Positions 27,407 through 37,060 of a stretch of DNA of 64,000 nt are shown here, piece by piece (position 1 is the first letter of the stretch; every line of letters starts with the position of its first letter). The DNA is from Syngnathus acus (taxonomy: Eukaryota > Chordata > Actinopteri > Syngnathiformes > Syngnathidae). The DNA lies in NCBI RefSeq assembly GCF_901709675.1, contig NC_051106.1:9930001-9994000 (forward strand), in the 5' to 3' direction. The notes under the pieces are model-generated. The model searched no databases. It saw only the letters and a list, made by a program, of their open reading frames with translations, and was not told the DNA's origin. The position numbers and the translations under genes are program-made.

Positions 27407-29905
27407 CTATGTCACAAACTTCCGCAGTTTCACCAGGAATGCTGGAAATATAAGACAATGACATTTGTTAAAAAAAGGAACATTTATATTCTGCTAAAAC
27501 TATCTCACCTGTGTGGCTCAACTGTTGTGGGTGAGGCCTGGCAATATATGGGATACTCCCAAAGGCTGGATCTTCATCTGGAATTTAATACGGATAGTTA
27601 AGTTTCAACTTTTTAGCGATTTCCCAAAATACAAACACAGTTAAGTCACCTTGTTCCACCTCAACTGAAGCGTTCCCCTCCTCTACGGGGGCTCCATTGA
27701 GGCTCGGTGCTTTCTTCGAGCAATAGCGCCCATCTTTAAGACGGGCAGGACCAACAAGCCAGTCCCGAGTGGGAATATCGAAGATGCGTTCGCACAACAA
27801 AGGAAGCGCTGTGCATCGAATCCCTTCCAGAAGGTCGATCACTTGAGTTATACTGAGTGGAACAAACAACGTGAACAAAATTTGACCTGTGTGGAAAAGA
27901 TCTCGGAGGCAGATAGGAAGACAGTGAACACACTTGGCGAGGTAGACAGCACATACGGCCCCAGGGTGCAGATGTGGAATCACAGTGGGCAAAACAAGCT
28001 GTGGGCTTATCAGATCAAGAGCGACCTGCAATAGACATAATCCAATCAGTAAAACACCAAACTTGCCGCCCACGGCATTGTTTCCTTGGAAAGCGCCGCT
28101 GTGACTTTCAACACCGACCGCATCGAATGCCCGACGGGCAAGAAGAGGTGAAGCCGCACAAAGGTCAGCCTTATGGAAATGGACATTGTCAGGCCACTCC
28201 TCCCCTTGCCGCGCTCTCCATGCGGCTCTCCAGCGTTGGTAGTTGAGCATAGCTCTTTTGAGGTGATCCTCTCTGATGTCTATACTCAGCACGCTGCCCC
28301 TGGAGCCCACTGAGGAAAATGAATGAACATTTTATTACCACAGTGGCACTTCACATTTTTAATACCAAATACCACCATCATGCCCAACAATAAATTACAG
28401 TCCATCAAAAATAGCACACAGGTTTGTAGTTACACTGCACTTAAATATAAGAAAGTAGAAACTGTACTAAATAATTCAATAAAAATGGATTTCACAAAAG
28501 ATAACTACAATTGTATCCATTTTGAAGTTTGAAGACAAACAGTACTTATAAATAACCTCCAAATGCATTGCACTGGAAGGTTTAAAGGGAATTAATTGTA
28601 CAGGTCCATCTTAATACATTTATTTTGAATATCAATATAACATAATAATATACAAGCGGTATTGAAAATTGATGGATATGTATGTGCATGTGATTCTGTT
28701 GTTAGCCACAAGAGGGCGACCGCGTACCGTACCAAACTGACAATCAGTGCACTATGACATGCAAAAATGCACTTAGTGGCCACTCCAATACACTTGGACT
28801 TGCCAAGATAACACTTTGTTGGATTTACATGAGTAGCGAGTTATGGCCATCAGATAACAACCACGTCCAATCTATTTTATCCTATCTAACAAAATAATGA
28901 CCGGCTGCGTTGCGTACCTGCCCGAGATAAAAACAGAGACATGGCCCCAGACCCAGAGCCTGACTCCAGCACATAATCTCCCTCCGTGACGTCCATCATC
29001 ATCAGCATAGCGCTGGCATCCTGAGTGTAGAAGTCGATTACACCAAATATTTTATCTGCACAACTCAAATGAAAAATAAGGCATCACCTTGGCACAGTTG
29101 CTTCTGGCATAATGTTGAATACATTGACCACTGGTACAATGTGAGCAAAAGGTAACACTTTTGCATTTGTTGTATATACCTTTGGATAGGAGATAGCAGG
29201 GCCTCTCTTCATATACAGCACGTAATCTTCCAAACTTGCACGTCGTACGAAGATGGGGATCCCCTTGCTTGTTCTCTGGACGTGAGCTGCAGGCTGCCCA
29301 GCTATATCGTCATGCAGGATAATCCCCCAGCTGCTCAAAAGACGTGTTCCAAGCTGAAGCTGGAACATCTTCTTGAATTCCACACAGCCTTTTTTATGAT
29401 ACTCAGCCACTAGCAGCTCCCCGTATGCAAGAATGGGCTTTCGTTGGAGGGTAGTTTCCATCTGCTGTGCAGCCACATCATTGCAATCGTCTGAATTCTT
29501 TTCTTTCAAAGATGGTCCATCTTTTGCATCTGAACTGGGATCAGATGAGCTGTGCTCCTCCATATATGTTTCCTCTTCATGTGGATGGTTCTGATCTCTC
29601 AGTTGCATCACCTCAGGGCCCAATGCATCCTGTGGAAGCAGGGAACTTATCCTCTCGAGGGGAGATAAAGATCTCCTGGACAGCAGCGATTGCCTAGCTA
29701 CCTGCTTGGTGGTCAGTAGTTGTGTTTTGGAGCCCTCTCTGTCATCATTGCTACATTTCACACAACCTGTTGAAAACCTTTTCATTTCCACTCTATTGGA
29801 ATTACATTTTACAGACATGTGTCTGTAAAGTTCAAGAGGGTGTGTGTGAATACGTACCAGTCTAGATAAAACAAGAAGTCCAGCACAGGGCATTTGTACT
29901 GTCAT
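27407..29905 (-). CDS. trmt61b: Mitochondrial tRNA (adenine-58-N1) methyltransferase, seven coding exons
   Basis: Exons 29905-29180, 29020-28918, 28309-28119, 28025-27934, 27852-27650, 27577-27509 and 27441-27407 join in frame to 472 aa (human TRMT61B 477). The basic, acid-poor first ~24 residues fit a mitochondrial targeting peptide. A non-conserved acidic linker follows, then the TRM61 N-terminal domain (residues ~200-242, ending EDYVLYMKRGPAISYPK). The Rossmann fold has SAM motif I VLESGSGSGAMSLF (~258-271), then EEWPDNVHFHKADL, FDAVALDLISP and ITQVIDLLEGIR. The C-terminus (SIPYIARPHPQQLSHTAFLVKLRK) matches the family's end motif. The enzyme makes m1A58 in several mitochondrial tRNAs and m1A in mitochondrial 16S rRNA. 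Exon 2 uses the acceptor ACACTCAG at 29021; a nearer GTGCAG at 29055 would bring a stop into frame. It is head-to-head with wdr43, as in human. Confidence 0.94.
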
Positions 29906-30257
29906 TACGTCAAATTATTCTAATTTAACAAGGAGAAGGGATCAATATATGGCTTTGGTCTCGCCTAAATCGTGGTAAAATGAAGCATATTTTAAATTCC
30001 CGTGGCAACGTACCTTGCTAAGATATCAGGTGTCAAAGAGGAAATAAACAATATTGTCAACAACATTGCTCCGATGCATGCTCCAGTTAGAAGAAGGTCG
30101 CCATGCTTGGTATCGCGAATGACACGTCATAACTGCGCGACAGTTGTAATATTTCCAGCAAAGGACGGGCTTAGCGTGCGTCACTGCGCATGTGCACGAG
30201 CATCCACACGTGGTTGGAGGAAACCACGCACGCAAACTCCAGCGCTTGCTTTCAGAA
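29906..30257. promoter_or_regulatory. Bidirectional promoter of trmt61b and wdr43 copy A
   Basis: Only 352 bp separate the two start codons, and both genes point outward. The right half is CpG-containing and holds an NRF1-like palindrome. Divergent TRMT61B/WDR43 pairing is also the mammalian arrangement, so a shared promoter is the natural reading. The palindrome arm begins inside it at 30178. Confidence 0.6.
30185..30196 (+). promoter_or_regulatory. wdr43: NRF1-like site, wdr43 copy A
   Basis: TGCGCATGTGCA, one mismatch from the NRF1 consensus TGCGCATGCGCA, sits 62 bp before the wdr43 ATG. NRF1 often drives housekeeping and mitochondrial genes. The copy at 41782-41793 is identical. Confidence 0.4.
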
Positions 30258-33200
30258 ATGGCGGACGGTAAAGGCAGCGCTTCGCTGCCGCTACCTTGCG
30301 TCTTTTCGCCTAAATCCCACCGATACCTGGCAGTGTGCGCCCAGGATGGGAGGCTTCGAATTTGGAACACAGACAGTCAAACACTCCACCAGGAGTACGT
30401 GCCTTCAGCTCATTTGAGCGCCACTCCTACATGCATACATTGGGGACCATGCCGGACAGCCAAGGTACGCAAGACTGCTGCTGTGGCGTTCCTTGCGGCT
30501 AGCGCGGCCTAAATTACTCGGGCTCGGACGTTGTCATCAAAAGACGGCAACACGTGATCGGTCGCGATTTTCTGCAAAGAAACGTGCAAATAACCATGAC
30601 CTACCCTGCTTAGCACAGAGACCTTTTCTCCTAGTGCGTGTTCGCGACTTAGCCGTAGAAGCACGTTAGCTAACTGCTAGCCGTCAACAGCTCCCAAAAC
30701 CCACGTTGGTCGCACGTGGAGTTGTGATCTGCGCAATTACGGGATTACAACAATGTAACAACCACAGATGATTAATTTCTCACGTTGTCGAATACGGTCC
30801 GTCGATACTACAAACCATATTTTTCTAATTCACCTAACAGCGGGTTACAACATGCCGGTAGTGGCAGGAGGAGTCTACTCCTCCGGCAGCACTGTAACTC
30901 AAATAAAGCAGCGAAAATAACATTTAACCGTCTCCGACCACTGGCATTGTTGTACGTGACGTCACATGTCGCCGACTTTCTTTGCACGAGATAACAATCC
31001 TCCATGTCAATTGTGTCAAATCAATGCAAGCGTTTCTCGTACACTGATGGAAGTGAGTGTGGTACGTTTTTCAGGAGGGTCCTCAGAGGAAGAGGAGGAA
31101 ATCGGAGGCGGTGCAGCTGGAGCAAAGGGCAGACCTGTTGGCAATGGGCACGGTGGCGGGCACCGTCCTTATTTACAGTACAGCCAAGGGAGCTCTTCAC
31201 TGCACCCTGGTAGGTTTGAAACTAATCCTTGTCATCATTTGTAGCCGTTTCTGTGCATTTTGACGCTGCAAGGTTGTTTTTGCGCTTTCAGGACGGAGGC
31301 CATAGCGGGGGAGTGAATTGCGTTCATTGGCACCCCGAAGACACTTTGTTATATAGCGGCTCCGATGACACAAACATTGTGGAATGGGACCTGCAGACGG
31401 GCAAGGCGCGGAGGTCAGTCTAATGATAAAATCTCCAGATCTGCACGCGACATCCTCAAAATGAGCCATGATTAGGGCTGCAGGGTACCGGTGTCAATAA
31501 ATGCAATCCCAGTTGTTGTTTACAGCAAGTGGAAAGCAGACGGAGCCGCGGTAACCAGTTTGTGCGTGAGCCCGGACGGTAAACTGCTGCTTTCGGCCGG
31601 ACGGGTCATCAAGATGTGGGCCTTGGACACCAAGGAGCTTTATAGGGTGAGTGTGGCTAACTTTGTAATCACCCATCAAGCATCGCTTTCATCGAGCCGA
31701 ACCGGCAACCTATGGGCCTCTCTCCCCCGTTGCAGAAATTCACCGGCCACTCCACGGCGGTGACGACGCTCCGCTTTGCCACGGCGCAGCCCAGCGACAG
31801 CAGCGGTCTCTATTTTGTGTCTGGCGCGGCTCACGATCGACTGCTTAGCGTGTGGTGCGTGCGTACGCGGTGCTCATTCAAATCCTGAAGCGACCCGCAC
31901 AGGTGCGGCGGTACTGACTCCAGATTGTCTCGCCGCAGGCAAGTACGAGAAGACGGCAAGGACAAAAACTCGGTGGCGTCGTTCGTACTGACGGATGAGC
32001 CGAAGCACGTTGACCTCGTCGCGTCCAAAAGCAAGGAACAGGTCAGAGAAGATGCGATGAAACCTCACCGATCCATCCCGACGGATGCTTGTCGACGAAC
32101 ACGCCGCCAAATTCCCGGTTGTCTCCTCTCAGCAGGCGGTGAGGCTGGCGGCGGTGTGCCAAGATGGACAGCTGCATCTCTTTGAGCACTTTCTAAACGG
32201 GTGAGCGCATTCAACCTGACCTGCGCGTTCAGACGGCCGGCTCGGCTCGCCACGCGAGCTCATCAAAGCGTGTCGTCGCAGGCCCTGCAAGAAGCCCCAG
32301 TCGCCTTTGTGCACGCTGCAGATGTCGGACACAAAGGATACCCCGACGCCGATCCCCCTCCTCGCCGTCGCCTTGGCCGCCGAGTCCCGAAGTGCGATGC
32401 TGGCTTACGGCAACTATCTGCAGCCTGTCACGGAGAGAGTGGTGAGCGCACAGGCCCAGCGTTGCCCCTTTGCTGTCTTGTAGATCACTTGTAAATGACC
32501 TTATCCCAACCTCCTTTACTTTTTCCCCCCCCAGGACCTAAACACAGCTGATAGGCACGTTTGCTTGACGCGGAATGTTCAGACCACATTGTCCCTTTCC
32601 ATCACATCTGCCGTTTCTAAGGTAGCCTTTTTCAGGAAACGTAATTTGCCCTTTGCTTCTGCGAGATCAAGCAGTAGAATGCTTGAGAACATACAACAAA
32701 TCTTGTGGTGTCTCAACTCCAGGTGAAAACCCCAATTGTCAACGCCAAGAGCAAAGTGCTCATTCCCGGTCTTCCCGGTCATCAAGCCCCAGTGACGGCG
32801 AAAAGAAAAGAAGGCACGGACAACAAAGAGGTTTGTTCGGTGTACCCGTCCCGATCGCTCGCGTATATAAGAAATGGCGGGGGAAAAAAGAACAGCCCCA
32901 ACGCCCCTCTCTCTTTTCAGAAGTCAATAGCAGAGCGTCTCGGGGAAATTGATCTGCAGTCCGCGGCCTCCGCCCAAAAGGGGGCGCCCTGCTTGCAGAC
33001 GGACAATTTTGCCGTGCTGCTGGTGCAGGGCCTCGAGAGCAACGACAGCACCATCCTAAATGTGAGTATGAGCTGTTAAAGATGGCCGTCCCGCTCCTCT
33101 CATCGCTATTTTCCATTCCCAGAAAGTTTTTCAAACTCGTAAAGACACGGTGATCAAGAAAACGGTGGCTCGGCTACCCCTTCCTTCCGTTTTACCGTTG

Positions 33201-34917
33201 GTGGAAGAGGTGAGTGAGCGTCGCTTCGTATTCTGCAGTGACAAGCCTGGATCTTTGTGGCCGTGCTTTAAGCGACTATTTTTTCTTTTCTTTATAGATT
33301 ACCAAGAGGCTCCAAGGGCACCCTTTCACGTGAGTCGCTTACATTAGATGCTACTAAGCTAAACGACACTACTCACTTGTGCCTAGTTTACATGTAATAG
33401 AGGGATCCATTTGAACCCCCCTCCCTCCCTCCCTCCTTCTTGTAGGGCATCTCTGATGGTCCGGTGGCTCAAAGCGGTACTAATGCAGCACACATCATAC
33501 CTGTCTTCGGTGAGTCAGCTGTTGCTCACTCACTTCAAGCTTTCCATGTTGAGTATTTGATGGTGTGACGTGAACTAAAAGCTACGTTTCCTTGACCTGT
33601 CTGGCCCGTCCCACAGCTGCCCGACCTGGTTTCCCAGCTGGGAGTGCTCTACCACATGATTGAGAGCAGAGTGAAGATGTTCCACAAACTGACAAAGTTA
33701 AAAGGAAAGCTGTACCTCCTGGTGACGCAGGTCAGCTTCAGCATCTCGTGATCCTGTCATGCAAACAAATCGTGACCCGTTAATTGCTTCATCTCAATCT
33801 GTTTGCGTTGTGACAGAAAACCCAGATCATGGGAGAAGCTCTTGATTTTTGTGACAGCAGCAGGAACATAACACTATTATTGTTGACCGCTAGGTGGAGA
33901 CAAAGACGGAGAGCAACAAGGCGTTTGACGTTGACCACACAGCCAAGCTGGTCTATGAAGAGGGTAAGGGACTGCTTTCCTTTCATTTGGACACTCATGA
34001 AGCTATTTTTCCAGAGCGCGTATTTTGAGGTTCATGTCGGCAGGTTTGCTCTTCACGCAGACATTGTGGTGTGTGCGCTGCATGCAAACGCTGCTGCTGT
34101 TGCCTGGCAACATGGCCAGTAGCAATTTATCTTGAGCAGAATGAGCCCCCCGTCCCCCGCCTGCTCTGGTCACCAGTGTCTTCAACATCACTGATTGTTG
34201 GAATATTGAAGGGAAAAGAAAAAAAAACAACCAGCAATTTAGAAGTAGGGCTTTCTACTTTTGCAACACCCTAACTTGAGTTGGAGTTTGCATTTTGCTT
34301 TCCTGCGTAACGAAATGAATCTCCCAACATTTCAAGTACAACTTGTTGTGATTGTTTCCAAGGACCAATTCAGTGAAGAACTTTCAAATGAATGTGTCCT
34401 TTTGAAAAGAAAATTCTTTGGATCCAATAATGACGTCTGTAGGGCGCAGGTGTTTCTTAATAGAAATCTTTCTCCATTTATTTTTTAAAATGACCCAATG
34501 CCACCGTTTTCTGCCTTTAACAGAATCTTCGGATGAGGATGAGGCCTCTGGGTCTGAAGAAGGCCTTGTGGATGAAGACTCGGATGTAGTAAGTTTTGAA
34601 GAGTCCTCCAACTAAATGTTGAATTGCCAATGCTGATAGAGAGGATCTGGAAGGACATCATAACATAACACAATACAGACATTTTGGGTTATTCTATTTG
34701 AAACACAAGCTTATCTGCAGCGGTTCATTAAGAAATGAATCTGAAGGCTTATTTGCTGTTTATTATTCATCATTAGAATTGGGAGGAGGACGAGGTGATG
34801 GAAGACGACAAGAAAGAGCCAAGTGATCACGAGGAAGACGATGCCGACGGCAGGACGGATTCCAAAGCGAACGGGGAGGAAAAGATGGAGCACGATAATG
34901 AGAGTGAAGAAGAATGA
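30258..34917 (+). CDS. wdr43: WD repeat protein 43 (UTP5), copy A, 18 coding exons
   Basis: Exons: 30258-30464, 31075-31209, 31292-31413, 31526-31646, 31736-31854, 31939-32041, 32136-32200, 32282-32441, 32535-32621, 32723-32830, 32921-33061, 33123-33209, 33298-33329, 33446-33509, 33617-33730, 33894-33963, 34524-34585, 34777-34917. All junctions are GT/AG and phases agree, giving 645 aa (human 677). An N-terminal beta-propeller ([12 protein letters not shown]..., [56 protein letters not shown]) is followed by a Utp12-type helical domain (~440-555: [40 protein letters not shown]) and an acidic tail ending NESEEE. WDR43 is a t-UTP component of the SSU processome, linking rDNA transcription to pre-18S processing in the nucleolus. 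This copy keeps ancestral synteny with trmt61b. Confidence 0.95.
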
Positions 34918-35358
34918 CAGGGCAAATACAACATGGACCTGAAATGTACTTTCATTTTAGTTTCCTGATTTTAATTTTCATATGAAAACAAAGTATTGTG
35001 TTACAAAATGGAGGAACGTGATGGAATTTGAGCCCCGCTTTTTGGAACGAATCCCAGTTCTTTGTCGCCAAATGAGCGACGAAGGAATTTGGAGATGGAT
35101 GTTTCCAGAATTTCGTTCTGCCATCTTGCAACCAATACCACAACGTATTGTTCTGCCGTGCAGGAAACAAGGTGGCGCCGCCTTATTGGTTGAGCAGAAC
35201 CATACTCGCCAGGCCTTTTATGTACAGGAAACTGTTTGAGCCAAAGGAGGACTCATTAAGACCACACATTATGTCCTGACCCAACAATGTAAATCTATGT
35301 ACAGTCAAATGTTTGTATGAGCTCTTCATTCTAAAACTACCCCGCAGAGGTCCTTGAG

Positions 35359-35364
35359 ATTAAA
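35359..35364 (+). terminator. wdr43: wdr43 copy A poly(A) signal (ATTAAA)
   Basis: ATTAAA lies about 440 nt after the stop and is followed 30-45 nt later by a (GT)n run at about 35396-35408, a typical GU-rich downstream element. The same arrangement exists in copy B. Confidence 0.6.
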
Positions 35365-35515
35365 GGAACTCCTGTAAGTCAAGTCTCCTGAAAGGTGTGT
35401 GTGTGTGTTTATTTTTATCTGGTCCACATCACGTGTTGCCATCCTTTTGTACAGACTTGGTCCTTAAAACCAAAGCTGGCGGCCACCGGAAAAAAAAAAA
35501 TTGCAATGAACAGAC

Positions 35516-36462
35516 GATTGACTATTGAAGGATTTACTGGAGCATCGTTTAGAACAATTGTGCCAAACTTTTTTATCGCGGGCCACTTTGTAGGTACGGC
35601 TTGCTTAAGATGGTGAAAGCAAATGTTTAATCACCTATCACATATTACACACATAAAATGATAGTTTTGAAATCAGATATCAAGGATAAAAGTTTATTCA
35701 ATTACTCATTTTTTTTTTTTTTTTGCTGTAAAATGGTAAGAAAAAAAATCTTCCAAAATCTCAACACTATTACACATGATAAACATGCAGGTGTTTTTTT
35801 CCCCACAATATTTAAAGAGATTGTATTTACCAGATCTCAATAAAAAAAAGCCTTATGGCCTAATTCCTGTTTTGCATTTAACCCAATTTTGCATTTAAAA
35901 ATTCATGAAGGCAGAGTATTCATCAGAGCTTCTGATGTTTTGAAGATGCCGAGGTATCTCAGAAGGCACAATCAAGAGGGTTGCAGAGCAGAAAGTATTA
36001 CATTAATTTGGATAAAATGAACCTGCCAAACTGCCGGCTTCATTATGTACAACATAGCATACAATGTCTTAAAGCAGTTTACCTTCTTCCACCAAAATTG
36101 CATGAGCTTAGCTGTGTTTATTTGTATAGCTAACATTTGAAGATTAAGATGTGAATGATGACATACGACAACCCACTCTGGCCTAATCTTACATTTTAAT
36201 TGGAATACATATACACAATTAAAATATTTGCAGGCTTTTGTGCAGCTTTGGTAAATATTTGTCACATTACAATTTATACAACACATACAAAGCACACCCT
36301 TGCTGTATATTAAGGCATGTTATACAAATGATTGCTTCCATTTTTTAAAAAATCTCATTTTGAATCAAATTGAAATATTTAACAGGCTAAGCAAGGTATT
36401 TAAAAGACTCAAACAACTCTACAAACACTAAGTTGTGTTAAAAATTCAAAGTCGTTTATTGA
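35516..36462. other. Unique spacer at the centre of the palindrome
   Basis: 947 bp not shared by the arms. It is AT-rich with a T-run at 35709-35724. A short patch at about 35560-35590 (GCCAAAC...CGCGGGCCAC) resembles a hAT-MITE scrap. No convincing exon is present; the longest frame (107 codons, minus, 36295-35972) matches nothing I know. Both wdr43 copies terminate toward it. Confidence 0.7.
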
Positions 36463-36613
36463 GTCTGTTCATTGCAATTTTTTTTTTTCCGGTGGCCGCC
36501 AGCTTTGGTTTTAAGGACCAAGTCTGTACAAAAGGATGGCAACACGTGATGTGGACCAGATAAAAATAAACACACACACACACCTTTCAGGAGACTTGAC
36601 TTACAGGAGTTCC

Positions 36614-36619
36614 TTTAAT
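36614..36619 (-). terminator. wdr43: wdr43 copy B poly(A) signal (ATTAAA)
   Basis: Mirror image of the signal at 35359, with the same (GT)n downstream element at about 36569-36582. Confidence 0.6.
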
Positions 36620-37060
36620 CTCAAGGACCTCTGCGGGGTAGTTTTAGAATGAAGAGCGCATACAAACATTTGACTGTACATAGATTTACATTGTTGGGTC
36701 AGGACATAATGTGTGGTCTTAATGAGTCCTCCTTTGGCTCAAACAGTTTCCTGTACATAAAAGGCCTGGCGAGTATGGTTCTGCTCAACCAATAAGGCGG
36801 CGCCACCTTGTTTCCTGCACGGCAGAACAATACGTTGTGGTATTGGTTGCAAGATGGCAGAACGAAATTCTGGAAACATCCATCTCCAAATTCCTTCGTC
36901 GCTCATTTGGCGACAAAGAACTGGGATTCGTTCCAAAAAGCGGGGCTCAAATTCCATCACGTTCCTCCATTTTGTAACACAATACTTTGTTTTCATATGA
37001 AAATTAAAATCAGGAAACTAAAATGAAAGTACATTTCAGGTCCATGTTGTATTTGCCTTG

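Larger units (their letters stand above)
30178..35515 (+). repeat. Left arm of 11.6-kb palindrome (wdr43 copy A)
   Basis: Reading this segment forward and 36463-41800 on the reverse strand gives the same sequence throughout, with scattered substitutions and small indels (about 1% by eye). Identity starts at GCGTCACTGCG (30178) and stops after AATGAACAGAC (35515). Outside these points the two flanks share nothing. Arm length is 5338 bp. Confidence 0.95.

Noticed and set aside
31414-31525. Possible box C (AATGATA) in wdr43 intron 3
   Set aside because: It does not match RTGATGA and no D box (CTGA) lies at a suitable distance, so it does not support a snoRNA call.
35893-35998. Minus-strand frame of about 35 codons in the palindrome spacer (ATLLIVPSEIPRHLQNIRSS), possible terminal exon
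   Set aside because: It looks protein-like in composition, but it has a stop just upstream, no clear acceptor and no family I recognise. The length is within chance for this composition.
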